Assembly: GCF_014648095.1 (NCBI RefSeq)
Contig: NZ_BMQL01000039.1
Location: forward strand, 1-42,739
Length of the DNA stretch: 42,739 nt
Origin: Deinococcus ruber
GTDB lineage: Bacteria > Deinococcota > Deinococci > Deinococcales > Deinococcaceae
Direction: 5' to 3'
In this document: positions 1 to 8,702 of the stretch, in pieces
Numbering within the stretch: the stretch's first letter is position 1
How the letters are laid out: every line of letters begins with the position of its first letter
Program-made: the position numbers and the translations under genes
Notes under the pieces: generated by a model
Seen by the model: the letters and a program-made list of their open reading frames with translations, nothing else
The model's database searches: none
Told to the model about the DNA's origin: nothing

Positions 1-79
1 GTGTTCTGTTCTCCAACAAACTCCGCCCACTTTTTGCATAGTGATCTTGGCAGCTTCTAGTCGCGGCACAGGAGGAAGC

Positions 80-865
80 ATGACAGGAATGCTCAGTAAT
101 CAGGTCGTCTTGATCACGGGTGCGGCCAGCGGGATCGGGGCTGGAACCGCCCGGCGTTTTGCCGACGAGGGCGCAAAGATCGTCCTCGCTGATGTACAGG
201 ATGAGCAGGGCGAGCAGCTGTGCGCGGAATTGCAGGCCGGGGGAGCCGCAGCGCTGTACGTGAACTGTGACGTGAGCGACGCCGCTTCCGTCGAGTCGGC
301 GGTGCAGGCTGACCTGGAGCGCTTCGGACGGATCGATATCGTGTTCGCCAATGCGGGTATCAACGGCGTCTGGGCACCGATTGAGGAGCTGACGCCGCAG
401 GAATGGGCACGCACACTCGACACCAACCTGACCGGAACATATCTGACGGTGCATTTCACGGTGCCGCATCTCAAACGCGCCGGGGGCGGAAGCATCATCA
501 TCACGAGCAGTGTCAACGGCACGCGCACCTTCTCCAATCCCGGAGCTAGCGCGTACAGCAGTTCCAAAGCGGCGCAGGTGGCTTTTATGAAGATGATGGC
601 CCTGGAACTGGGACAGCACAGTATCCGCTGCAACGCCGTCTGTCCTGGCAGAATCGATACCAACATCGGGGAGCGCACCGAGCCACGCGACGTCGAAAAG
701 ATCGGCATCAAGGTCGAGTTGCCGCTCGGAAATCCGGCGCTGCATCATGGTCGGGGCGACATGGAACAGGTGGCCGACGTGTGCCTGTTTCTGGCTTCTG
801 ATCTGGGCCGCCATGTCTCCGGCGTCGAACTGTTTGTGGACGGTGGTGCGTCACTGCTCCGCTGA
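80..865 (+). CDS. SDR family NAD(P)-dependent oxidoreductase
   Basis: Classical short-chain dehydrogenase/reductase of 261 residues, the usual length for the family; cytosolic and expected to oxidise or reduce an alcohol/ketone pair with NAD(P). The N-terminal cofactor motif TGAASGIG lies at residues 13-20, NAG at 91-93, the catalytic Ser at 143-144, and the YSSSK motif puts Tyr at 159 and Lys at 163. The start chosen is the ATG at 80 because GGAGG lies at 71-75; an upstream in-frame ATG at 41 has no such site. An acidic residue at the end of the second strand (LADVQ, residues 37-41) favours NAD(H) over NADP(H), by family rule. The substrate cannot be told. No operon partner is visible: upstream is the window edge and downstream is a dead insertion sequence. 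Confidence 0.92.
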   Translation: MTGMLSNQVVLITGAASGIGAGTARRFADEGAKIVLADVQDEQGEQLCAELQAGGAAALYVNCDVSDAASVESAVQADLERFGRIDIVFANAGINGVWAPIEELTPQEWARTLDTNLTGTYLTVHFTVPHLKRAGGGSIIITSSVNGTRTFSNPGASAYSSSKAAQVAFMKMMALELGQHSIRCNAVCPGRIDTNIGERTEPRDVEKIGIKVELPLGNPALHHGRGDMEQVADVCLFLASDLGRHVSGVELFVDGGASLLR

Positions 866-956
866 GAGGTTATCAACAGATTCATTCTACCTCATGGTGC
901 AGGCTTCTCTATCGATAAGGAAACTACAAGCTGCTAAACGCTCAGTTACCGCGAAT

Positions 957-1812
957 AGGGGTTGACGAACCAACCGAGCTATGGTCAGCAGCCCAGGTCT
1001 CGAAATTTGAGGTTGTGCACGAAGACCAACAGCGCCACTTTCAGCCGCAAGCTCAGCATGGTTTTGACCTGACCCCACCGTACGCCCGACCCAGCGAGCG
1101 CTGAAAACGTTGACTCAATCATCTTACGCGCAGCCGCATATTCTTTTTTTCAGCGCGGATCGAGCTGCTTGGCGCTGTTCTTCGGTGTAGTGAGGTATAT
1201 CCCGGACTGGTACCTTTTGTCTCCGATCTGCGTTGGCCCGCCATGCGCGGGCCAATCGCTGTTCATGATGTAGCCAACGGTGAAATCGTGCAGATCGGCC
1301 GGGTGGATTTCATCCTTGGCAATCTTGCCCTTCAGGGTCGTCCACGCGTGGAGCTTAAAGCCGTAGACCGGTCCAGAGGTTCCGAACCCGTGCGCTGCCC
1401 CCGAAACTTGCAGCGTGGGGCGCGCTGAAAGGTACTCGTTGGGAGGGGTTCGGAGTCGATCACCACGAAATCCAGCCTCTGGACTTCGACACTCAGCCCT
1501 CCGATCACGGGTGTCAAGCGCGTCAACCGAATGCGGGCCTGGGGTTCTGAAGGAAACCAGGCAATGTGGTTCAGCTTCAGAAACCGCCACCAATGGCGAA
1601 AATACACCGCCTCATGAACGCGCTGCAGCAGCGCCACCGCGACCAGTTGGCCATCTGAAATTGTTCGTGGTCGTACAGCAGGTTGGCGGGCATCTGAGGG
1701 TTCAGCCAGAGGATCAGCCGTTGGAAGGCGTCATGGATCTGCAGGAGACTGAAATTGGGACGGCACATACGCATCGTCCCTTTTGCGTCTCTGACGCGGT
1801 TTTGTCAACCCG
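957..1812 (-). mobile_element. Degenerate IS982-like insertion sequence
   Basis: An approximately 855-bp element bounded by short imperfect inverted repeats: GGGTTGACGAA at about 959-969, and the reverse complement of GGGTTGACAAA at about 1802-1812 (10 of 11 identical). It encloses a broken transposase on the minus strand. No target duplication could be seen. Family assignment rests on the transposase pattern and is approximate. Confidence 0.6.
985..1774 (-). pseudogene. IS982-like DDE transposase, broken
   Basis: The reading on the minus strand runs from about 1774 to a stop at 985 but needs three frames. The N-terminal part (to about 1577) and the middle part (with VVIDSEPLP, the first catalytic Asp) are offset, and a further shift leads into [13 protein letters not shown] and IGDKRY (second Asp; families normally have GDKGY). 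That frame meets a TGA at 1150 inside [16 protein letters not shown]. Beyond it, in the same frame, the DNA still encodes MIESTFSAL (third acidic residue) and [13 protein letters not shown], ending at 985. Two frameshifts, one nonsense codon and the Gly-to-Arg change mean it cannot make active transposase. Confidence 0.75.
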
Positions 1813-1939
1813 TCTTCGTGGTTAGATACAAAGACCTATCCCGTGTTGAGCAGTTACGACTTTTTCTATCTGTGTGAATGTGATTAGGCGAATTCAAGTC
1901 CTTTATGTATGTTTTCTCACGTGATTTACCTAATTGGTC

Positions 1940-1945
1940 TATAGT
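1940..1945 (+). promoter_or_regulatory. Candidate -10 box of the pilin operon
   Basis: TATAGT lies 20 bases before the ATG at 1966 in the AT-rich gap between the dead IS and the pilin genes. A convincing -35 is not visible at the usual spacing, and no Shine-Dalgarno precedes the first pilin gene. A very short leader, as is common in Deinococcus, would fit. Confidence 0.35.
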
Positions 1946-1965
1946 GGCAGCGTGCCACATCTGAC

Positions 1966-2451
1966 ATGCTCATGAGTATGAGGTTACAGGTGATCGGGGC
2001 AGGGTTTACACTCATCGAACTGCTGGCGGTGATGGCCATTCTGGGCGTCATTTTCAGCATTGTGGCCCTGAATGTGCGGGGGCTCAACAACGATGCGGAG
2101 TCAGCGGCCAGCATCCTGAGTGGAGCACTCATTCAGGCCAGAAGTCAGGCCATGAGTAACAGCGCTGCTGTGCGCGCCACACTGTCCAACAATGTGCTCG
2201 TGTTCACCACCAATACTACCTGTACAGCCACGACCAGCTGGACGGCTGTGAGCAACATCACCGCACCGCTGCCCAACGGTGTGACTCTTTCGATTGCTAC
2301 CGCCACACCCGCTGTCACCACCTGGCAGGCCTGTTACACGGCGCGAGGCGAACTGCCCACGCCGCCTGGCGCCGCGCTGGTGATTCGGGACTCCAGAAAC
2401 CGGCAACGCCGCCTGACCCTGTACCTAACGGGGAGTGTGCAAGTCCAATGA
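1966..2451 (+). CDS. GspH/FimT-like minor pilin (type IV pilus / competence)
   Basis: A 161-residue prepilin. A short charged leader is followed by the prepilin-peptidase site G-FTLIELLAVMAIL, with Gly at -1, Phe at +1 and Glu at +5, and then a hydrophobic helix. Two cysteines (NTTCTA and WQACYT) could form a disulfide in the globular part. Three in-frame ATGs (1966, 1972, 1978) cannot be told apart because none has a clear ribosome site; the mature protein is the same. It is first of four genes in one strand-matched operon, each overlapping or nearly touching the next. This is the order of Thermus pilA1-pilA2-pilA3-comZ, where the products form the pilus tip complex needed for DNA uptake. 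Role by position: PilA1/GspH-like. Confidence 0.85.
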   Translation: MLMSMRLQVIGAGFTLIELLAVMAILGVIFSIVALNVRGLNNDAESAASILSGALIQARSQAMSNSAAVRATLSNNVLVFTTNTTCTATTSWTAVSNITAPLPNGVTLSIATATPAVTTWQACYTARGELPTPPGAALVIRDSRNRQRRLTLYLTGSVQVQ

Positions 2452-2870
2452 GACAACCTCGCGGCGAGTCGAATAGGGGAGTGCAGGGATTCACGCTGGT
2501 CGAAATGCTGGTCGCTCTGATGCTCCTGGGGATACTGATGGGCGTGGTCATCACGGCGATTGGCAGCAACACGTCGCTGAACTCCCAGACCGAACTGCGC
2601 TCACAGGCGGCGGTGGCGGCAGAACAGGTGCTCGATACCGCCCGCACCAAAGACCCCGCCACCATGCCGACCAGCGGCTCAGACGCGGCGGTCAACGTGG
2701 TGGTGGGCGGCCATGCCTTTTCGGTCACGCTGTCGTACTGCACCAATATCACGTACTGCACCGGCACGGCCCGCCAGCTTCTGGCACAGGCCAGCTACGC
2801 CAGCAAAACCCTTTTCCAGGTCGAAACGGTGTTTACCAGCGTGAACAGCACCGCGAACGCTACCAACTGA
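2448..2870 (+). CDS. GspI/PilV-like minor pilin
   Basis: A 140-residue prepilin with a basic leader and the cleavage motif G-FTLVEMLVALMLLGILMGV (Gly -1, Phe +1, Glu +5), then a compact globular domain with two Cys close together (YCTNITYC). Its ATG overlaps the stop of the preceding gene (ATGA), which suggests translational coupling; a GGGGAG lies rather far upstream at 2430-2435. In type II secretion and type IV pilus systems the I, J and K pseudopilins form a tip complex, and the small GspI-like member is usually second, as here. Processing occurs at the inner membrane. Confidence 0.85.
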   Translation: MRQPRGESNRGVQGFTLVEMLVALMLLGILMGVVITAIGSNTSLNSQTELRSQAAVAAEQVLDTARTKDPATMPTSGSDAAVNVVVGGHAFSVTLSYCTNITYCTGTARQLLAQASYASKTLFQVETVFTSVNSTANATN

Positions 2871-2877
2871 GGTCGCC

Positions 2878-3831
2878 ATGCATACCAGAAGACAGCATCC
2901 CCGAATGCAGGCATTTACCCTGGTCGAACTGCTCGTGACAATTGCCCTGCTGACATTGGTGCTGGGCATCGTGCTTTCGACCACTACTTCAACCCTAGGC
3001 CTGTACCGCACCGATCAGGCGCGCCTAACCGCTAACCGCGACAGCCGCTCGGCCCTCGATATCCTTGGCAACGACGTTCGGCAGGCTGGCGAGCGCCTGA
3101 CCGCCGATTTTCCGGCTCTGACCGTCTCCAACGACGCCAGCGGCAACAGCATCCTGACCCTGCGCCGTGCGCTGCTCGATGGCCCTCTGCCGCTGTGTGC
3201 ACCGATTCCCAATTCGGGCAGCATCTACGTCAATGCGAATAACCCGGCAGCAGCGGTCTTTTCCGGAACGGCTATCAGCAATTTGCCTGACGCCTGCACG
3301 ACCGCGCTTCAGAATCTAAACGCCTGGAACACTGCGATTGCTGGCGGTAACGTGACCGCCTACGTGTACGACGTGAAAAGCGGCATGGGCGATTTCGTAA
3401 CCCTGACGGGCACCACCACCGTCGCCGCCACCAAAGCTCAGACGCTCGGCACCGTTACGCTGCCCACGCGCAGCTACGATCCACGCAAGCTCAATTCGGG
3501 CGACGCCGGGCGCGATATTCGCGTGTACCTCATTGAGGAGCGCAAGTATTACGTGGAGAGCGGCCTGCTAAAACTGATCGTCAACAACGGCACTGCTGTG
3601 GCGGCGACGCCCAACGTCCAGAGCTTTCAGGTGGTGCCTTACCTGTCTAGCAGTCCTGTGTCGGTCGCAGCCCTGCCGTTTCCAGTACTACCGTCCACCT
3701 CTACCAACTGGAAGAGCCTGGCGTACCTCGACGTGACGCTCAGCGTCCGGGCCAGCAGCGGCACCCGGTCGATTCAGCGCAGCACCACCGAACGCTATAC
3801 CCCGCGCAACTCCAGCAGTGCCGATCAGTGA
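2878..3831 (+). CDS. GspJ/PilW-like minor pilin
   Basis: A 317-residue prepilin-type protein with leader MHTRRQHPRMQA followed by FTLVELLVTIALLTLVLGIVL. The residue before the cleavage site is Ala instead of the usual Gly, while Phe +1 and Glu +5 are kept. The C-terminal part is large, beta-rich and Ser/Thr/Asn-rich, as in PilW/GspJ-like tip pilins. GAGGT at 2869-2873 overlaps the stop of the previous gene and serves as ribosome site. It corresponds by position to Thermus pilA3. The end overlaps a possible GTG of the next gene. Confidence 0.83.
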   Translation: MHTRRQHPRMQAFTLVELLVTIALLTLVLGIVLSTTTSTLGLYRTDQARLTANRDSRSALDILGNDVRQAGERLTADFPALTVSNDASGNSILTLRRALLDGPLPLCAPIPNSGSIYVNANNPAAAVFSGTAISNLPDACTTALQNLNAWNTAIAGGNVTAYVYDVKSGMGDFVTLTGTTTVAATKAQTLGTVTLPTRSYDPRKLNSGDAGRDIRVYLIEERKYYVESGLLKLIVNNGTAVAATPNVQSFQVVPYLSSSPVSVAALPFPVLPSTSTNWKSLAYLDVTLSVRASSGTRSIQRSTTERYTPRNSSSADQ

Positions 3832-3845
3832 GCAAGGAGAACCAT

Positions 3846-5798
3846 ATGCGTCCAGCCAACCCGAGCCTTCTCCTTCACCGTGCCGGTGTGTCTGCTGGAT
3901 TCGCGCATCGTCAGCATCAGGGTGTCGCCATCGTGACTGTGCTGATCTTTGCCGCCGTCCTAATGGTGTTGCTGGCGAGCTACGTCACCATGACCCTCAC
4001 CGAGTCGCGCACGCTGAAAGCCAGTGCCAACGGGACATTGGGCTTTTATTCGGCTGAAGCGGGCCTGAACCTGCGGGCCGAACTGGTGCGGTCTAAATTC
4101 ATCGGCTACCTGCGCCCGATCGGCACCGGCCCAGCCAGCAGCACCCCCTGTACGCCGGGGGACACCAGTGCGGCGAATCTGGGCAGCGGCGACATGGCGT
4201 GTATCACCTACCATAACCTCAACGGGCGCGACGTCGTGACATACATGACCGACGTGACCAACTACGACGCGTCCGGCAACCCCGAATCTGGCACGGTGGG
4301 GCCGGGCGACGTGTATGTTGGCCTGAACTATGTGCAGTACGCGTACCAGGTCAGCAGCATCACCTTTGATCCCGCGACCAACACCAAGGTGGCCGCCACG
4401 CTTCAGATGAAATTCCAGTCGCGTCTGGTGCCACTATTCCAGTTTGCGGCCTTCTACAAGGACGACCTGGAATTTCATCCTGGCCCAGCCATGACCCTAA
4501 ATGGACGTGTCCACACCAACGCCAACCTCTACCTCAATTCGGGTCTCTCCCTGGATATCAACGGCAAGACAACCGCCACAGGTAAAATATTCCACTGGGG
4601 AAAAGACGGACGTGACTGTTCGGGAAGTGGGAACGACGGAACGGTCAAGTTCTTCGGCACCCTGATGCAGTGCACGGGCACGTCCAACGAGTTTACGGAC
4701 TCTCAGCTGGCTATCTTCAACAAGAACGTGCAGTCACACCAACAGGCGTTGACCGTGCCGGCCATGAGCACCCTAAATCCAGACACCACTGGCAGCAGCG
4801 AACTTTGGAGCAAGGCCGATCTGCGGGTCGTGGCGGTCAAGGTTCCTGTGAGTGGAACGTATCCGCAGGGATTCAGGATAGAGGCACGTCAGTCGAACGG
4901 AACCGCCGATGTCAACGCGACCAACGCACTCAATGTCTGCAATGCGCTGCCGGGTACGAAGATGATCGACATTCGTGCCCATCTAGGTGCCAACATATCT
5001 TCGGGAAGTACCGATACTACCGGCTTCTGGGACAACCGCGAGGGCAAATGGTTGACCGTCATGGACGTGAACCAGACCAAGTTGATGGACTGCATTCATC
5101 TCAATGCATTGACCGGCGCATTTCGCAACCCAGCAGGGGGACTTCTCGACGTGAACGATACGACGGGCGGCGGGATGGCTTGGCACTTCAGCTTTGACGA
5201 TGGCAATGCGGCAACCAACGGAACGTTGGCCTCGCCCACTAACTACGCCGTCGAGGTGAGCAGCGGTTCTTGTATCGGCATTACCGGAGCCTGTACCGAC
5301 ACCAGCCTGATGCAGACAAAGGGACTGACCCTCGTGACCAATCAGCCAATCTTCGTGCGTGGGAACTACAATGACGTCAATAAGAAGCCAGCCGCAATTC
5401 TGGCTGATGCGGTCAATATTCTGAGTACCAGTGTGGTGCTGGGAACTGATATCAAGTATGTCCAGCCTTCAGGTGGATATATCGCCACCCCAACGACGGT
5501 CAATGCCGCGTTCCTGTCGGGCATCGACACGACCACGTCGGCAAATGGCTATAACGGTGGCCTTCAGAATTACCCACGTTTTCACGAGAACTGGTCAAAT
5601 ATTCAGTTTACATACAGAGGTAGTTTCGTCAGTCTGGGCAACAGTACGCACACCCAGGGGCCACAGAAAAATGCACGCTACAGCGCGCCGAACCGTCAGT
5701 GGGACTACGACACGGCTTTCAACGACGTGAACAATCTGCCGCCACTCACGCCGCGCTTCGTGTATCTCCGTCAGCTTCTGTTCGCCCGCACGTACTGA
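3846..5798 (+). CDS. ComZ/PilX-like large tip pilin
   Basis: A protein of about 650 residues with a PilX-type N-terminus: G-VAIVTVLIFAAVLMVLLASY forms a membrane helix at residues 27-46, then TESRTLKASAN and YSAEAGLN, the conserved stretch of PilX_N proteins. Position +5 is Thr, not Glu, as is typical of GspK-like tip subunits. The remainder is long, Asn/Thr/Gly-rich and beta-structured. Size, N-terminus and place as fourth gene match Thermus ComZ, reported as a pilus-tip DNA receptor. The ATG at 3846 is chosen because AAGGAG lies at 3834-3839; a GTG at 3828 overlapping the previous stop is the alternative. The major-pilin gene that follows comZ in Thermus is absent here. ComZ identity is likely but inferred. 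Confidence 0.8.
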   Translation: MRPANPSLLLHRAGVSAGFAHRQHQGVAIVTVLIFAAVLMVLLASYVTMTLTESRTLKASANGTLGFYSAEAGLNLRAELVRSKFIGYLRPIGTGPASSTPCTPGDTSAANLGSGDMACITYHNLNGRDVVTYMTDVTNYDASGNPESGTVGPGDVYVGLNYVQYAYQVSSITFDPATNTKVAATLQMKFQSRLVPLFQFAAFYKDDLEFHPGPAMTLNGRVHTNANLYLNSGLSLDINGKTTATGKIFHWGKDGRDCSGSGNDGTVKFFGTLMQCTGTSNEFTDSQLAIFNKNVQSHQQALTVPAMSTLNPDTTGSSELWSKADLRVVAVKVPVSGTYPQGFRIEARQSNGTADVNATNALNVCNALPGTKMIDIRAHLGANISSGSTDTTGFWDNREGKWLTVMDVNQTKLMDCIHLNALTGAFRNPAGGLLDVNDTTGGGMAWHFSFDDGNAATNGTLASPTNYAVEVSSGSCIGITGACTDTSLMQTKGLTLVTNQPIFVRGNYNDVNKKPAAILADAVNILSTSVVLGTDIKYVQPSGGYIATPTTVNAAFLSGIDTTTSANGYNGGLQNYPRFHENWSNIQFTYRGSFVSLGNSTHTQGPQKNARYSAPNRQWDYDTAFNDVNNLPPLTPRFVYLRQLLFARTY

Positions 5799-5857
5799 AC
5801 ATTCCTGCGGATCACAGCCGCCCTAGCAGTCTGGTTTTGCTCCAGGGTTGTTGAGGA

Positions 5858-5945
5858 GGCGTTGAGTTCAAAGAAATAGCTGTTCGCCTGGTGATTAGCA
5901 GATAGAAGAGTTGCTCGGGGATTGCCCGCAACTTGGGCGTCCTGC
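5858..5945 (+). pseudogene. IS3-family OrfA N-terminal scrap
   Basis: Translation of this stretch reads GVEFKEIAVRLVISR, a TAG stop, then KSCSGIARNLGV. This is the helix-turn-helix start of an IS3-type OrfA (consensus FKEEAVRLV...GARELGV). It is cut on both sides and interrupted by the stop. It lies just downstream of the pilin operon, where a further pilin gene would be expected. Confidence 0.55.
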
Positions 5946-6078
5946 TGGTGGAACTACTTCCAGCGCATCATCAGCAAGACGCCCCAATTCCTTAAGAGCA
6001 GACACCTTCTCTTCAAGGCGCTTCTAACGTTGAGAAAGGGTGAATTAGCACCGCAAATACTGTGTTGAACATGGATTG

Positions 6079-7089
6079 TCAAGCCGCCTTCAGTGGGCGC
6101 TGATACGCAGGATCAAACGGCTGAGCGGTCTTCAAGACGGCGAAACAGATCCGCAAAAGTTTGCGGGCAAGCGCGATCAACGCCACTTTCTTCGGTTTGC
6201 CTTGCTCAACCAAGCGCCGATCGTACGCACCCAGCGGGTTCGATAAGCGGGAGACCGTCACGGCCGACAGGTACATGGCACGTCGTAGACGGGCATTCCC
6301 GATCTTCGAGATGCGACAACGGCCCACCATCGCGCCAGACTGACGCGGAACGGGCGACAAGCCGGCATACGCTGTCCACTGCTCTGAGCGGTGCATGTCC
6401 TCCAGATGCCCGGTTTCGGACAGCAGCACCGCGGCGGTCAGCTGCCCAATGCCCGGCACGGAGGCCAGCAGCTCGATCTGGACGTGCAGCCGACCTGGGA
6501 GTGCGATGGTGTCCTGAATGGCCTGGTTCAGCGTGTCGCGTTGCTGTCCCAGCAGCAACAGGCGTTCATCGCATAACCGCACCACGACGTCTTGCACCGC
6601 ATGTCGGTGGTCGAGCGCATGGTGCCGACCTTTCTCCAGCGTGATCAGCTCAATGACAGCGTCGCGCTCGTGAACCAAGGCGCGGAGCGATTCGACACAG
6701 GCATCAGTGGGCGTCCAGCGTGCTGGACGCATAATGGCTCCGTACCGAGCGATGAGCTCGGCATCCATCTTGTCCGTTTTGCCGCGTCGCAGCATGCTTT
6801 TGGCAAAGTATTTGATCTGAGCGCCGTTGACGACACTCACGGCAAACCCAGTCGTGTGGAGGCACACCGCGATGCGCTCCCAATACACGCCGGTCGATTC
6901 CATTACCACTGCTGTCAGCGCTGGTACAGCGCTGTGCGTCTGCAGCCACACGCACAGCGCCTGATGGCCTGCAGGCGAGTTGGGGAACACACAGATGTCC
7001 CCAACGGCCACGGGCGTGCCTTGCGTGGGAACATCGAGAAGACGGGCGTACAAGTCGCTGAGGCCAACATCGAGTCCAAGCACAAACAT
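6079..7089 (-). CDS. IS110-family transposase (RNA-guided recombinase type)
   Basis: A 336-residue DEDD transposase that looks intact. The RuvC-like N-terminal domain shows GLDVG (Asp 7), MESTGVYW (Glu 64) and TDKMDA (Asp 106 and Asp 109). The C-terminal domain has VPGIGQLTA, a helix-hairpin-helix-like motif, and PRQSG with the presumed catalytic Ser 251. IS110 enzymes move elements through a circular form and are guided by a bridge RNA encoded in the element's non-coding end. TAGGAGGGG just before the ATG is a strong ribosome site. Inverted terminal repeats are not expected in this family and none were seen. The neighbours are fragments of other elements. It appears functional, but activity cannot be told from sequence. 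Confidence 0.9.
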   Translation of the reverse strand: MFVLGLDVGLSDLYARLLDVPTQGTPVAVGDICVFPNSPAGHQALCVWLQTHSAVPALTAVVMESTGVYWERIAVCLHTTGFAVSVVNGAQIKYFAKSMLRRGKTDKMDAELIARYGAIMRPARWTPTDACVESLRALVHERDAVIELITLEKGRHHALDHRHAVQDVVVRLCDERLLLLGQQRDTLNQAIQDTIALPGRLHVQIELLASVPGIGQLTAAVLLSETGHLEDMHRSEQWTAYAGLSPVPRQSGAMVGRCRISKIGNARLRRAMYLSAVTVSRLSNPLGAYDRRLVEQGKPKKVALIALARKLLRICFAVLKTAQPFDPAYQRPLKAA

Positions 7090-7109
7090 AACCCCTCCTA
7101 GAAAGGGAA

Positions 7110-7285
7110 AACATCGTCACTGGCCCCATTCGGTCGGCGTAATTTTGTGTGCAGGCTTGATGGCCTTGAATACTGTTGCACCTGAACGAAGGGACTCGAG
7201 CCGGCCATATTTGCGGTTCGACCTTGGTGGGTCAAAGATCTCAACAGGCTTGTTGGCTCGAGGGTGTGACAAGCCCAGCTTCCCA
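7110..7285 (-). ncRNA. Candidate IS110 bridge-RNA region
   Basis: About 180 bases lie between the transposase start and a fragment of a different transposase, the place where IS110-group elements encode the bridge RNA. The sequence has strong pairing potential: GGCTTGT at 7247-7253 pairs with ACAAGCC at 7269-7275 (15-base loop), and CTCGAGCC at 7195-7202 can pair with GGCTCGAG at 7255-7262, inside that loop. Exact ends and the target and donor guide loops cannot be set by eye. The assignment rests on position and pairing only. Confidence 0.35.
7247..7275 (-). other. Stem-loop upstream of the IS110 transposase
   Basis: A perfect 7-bp inverted repeat, GGCTTGT and ACAAGCC, separated by 15 bases. 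It sits near the presumed outer end of the IS110 element and may be the 5' stem of the bridge RNA. Its loop contains GGCTCGAG, which is complementary to CTCGAGCC at 7195-7202, so a long-range or pseudoknot contact is possible. Confidence 0.5.
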
Positions 7286-7440
7286 CGGCTCGGCTCAACA
7301 CACAAAGAATCTCAGCTAAATCGTCTGGATTCCATCTCAGCACGTTTCGGAGCCGCTCTTCGCCGTAGCGCACCTAGCTCATGGCCCGACGGCCATCGGC
7401 CAAGACCTTGATCGGTTTGAGCTTGCTCCGTTTTCGCGTA
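7265..7440 (-). pseudogene. C-terminal scrap of another transposase
   Basis: On the minus strand the DNA reads KLKPIKVLADGRRAMS, a TAG, then VRYGEERLRNVLRWNPDDLA and EILCVLSRAVGSWACH. It looks like the tail of a transposase (possibly IS4-like), broken by a stop. The coding character ends at about 7270, where the IS110 non-coding end seems to begin, suggesting that IS110 inserted here. The family assignment is from memory of similar sequences and uncertain. Confidence 0.35.
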
Positions 7441-7574
7441 GTTGAGGTTAAGCGGCTGTAGCTTGAGCTTGCCTCGGTCTTGCGTCCTTGCAGGGACGCC
7501 CCTGCGCGGTTGCTGAGCTGCTCGAAGTCTCGCGGGTCTTGTCGCCCAGGGTCGCATGACGCCGCTGCCGGTGA

Positions 7575-8610
7575 TCAACCCACCTCTACAGACTCAACGA
7601 CCTGACTGCGTCCCTCCTGGCGCGTGTAAAACACGTGTCCCAACAGCCACGCTCGCTTCAGGGTCGAACAGAACGATTCCACCACCGCGTGATCCACGCA
7701 CGCCCCGCTCCGACCCATCCTTGGGACCGCGTCGCCTGCCTTGAGAGCCGACTGGGACAGGCGGCTCGTCGAGTGCGACCCGCGGTCCGAATGATGAAGT
7801 ACCCCCAAGGGCGGATGCCGCCCTGAGAAGGCCATCCGGAAGGCTGCCAACGGCACATTGGTCGTCCGCCGCTCACCCTGGCCCAGCCCACCACCCTCCG
7901 CGACTGCAGATCGAGGATCACCCAGAGGGACAGCCACCCCTCCCGGGCCTTGCGACAACGAACGATTGGCGGCCCAGACCGTCGTTGGCTGAGCTCCTGC
8001 GAAACGCCGTTGGACGAAGTCGACGGCTATGGGAGGAGCGTGGTCACGGACGGTCGTGCACTGGTATGTTGCGCGGTCGTTGCCTGTGAACCCAGCCGCG
8101 GCCATCAGCCGTGCTGCGTGGACGCTCGGCACCCCAGAGCGACCGTTGCTGGTGGCATGCATCTGCTTACATTCAGCGATCAGGACCGTGTCTTGGCGTT
8201 CACGTGTGCTGGTTGGCCTTCTGTGCCCGGTGAAGGATCCGCTGGTGGTGACGTCCAGTACGCGGCACATCCCATCACGGCGGAACGTCTGTCGGTGCGC
8301 TTCGATGAACTGGAAGCGCAGCAGCGTTCCTTGGCAACGAAGGCCACGGCGGTGTTCAGCACGTCCCGCTCCTGCCGGGCACGGTCGAGTTCCCGCTGCC
8401 CCCGCTGGATCTCGGCCTGCGCTGCAGGCAGCCCCGCGTTGCTCTGCCCAGGAACGGCAAGTGTGCCCTGAGCACTCCGTTCGCGAGCCCAGCGTTGGAG
8501 AGCGGAGGGACGACTGCCCAGGTTCTTGGAACCCTGGAGAACGCGTTGGTGGCTTGCTGGCGTTTGGCCATGCCTCCCCTCGTCTTGATGCTCGGGGCGT
8601 GTCTTCAAGG
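7575..8610 (-). pseudogene. IS3-family transposase pair, degenerate
   Basis: The minus strand shows an OrfA-like start (MAKRQQ at about 8571, then GERELDRARQERD-like text near 8370) and an OrfB integrase core spread over several frames. Recognisable pieces are MILDLQSRRVVGWA (first part of the core), HHSDRGSHSTS (second Asp) and VDHAVVESFCSTLKRAWL with the catalytic Glu. At least three frameshifts are needed, and the reading stops after VVESVEVG at 7575, before the usual YNRxRxHSxLGxxSP tail. It is dead. Confidence 0.7.
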
Positions 8611-8702
8611 ACGCAAAACGGAGGGCTTCCCAGAATAGCCCGTATCAGGAATGCGGCAGTGGAGAACGGGTGCTATGGCCGGGTAAGCTCAGCTCGGCAG
8701 TA

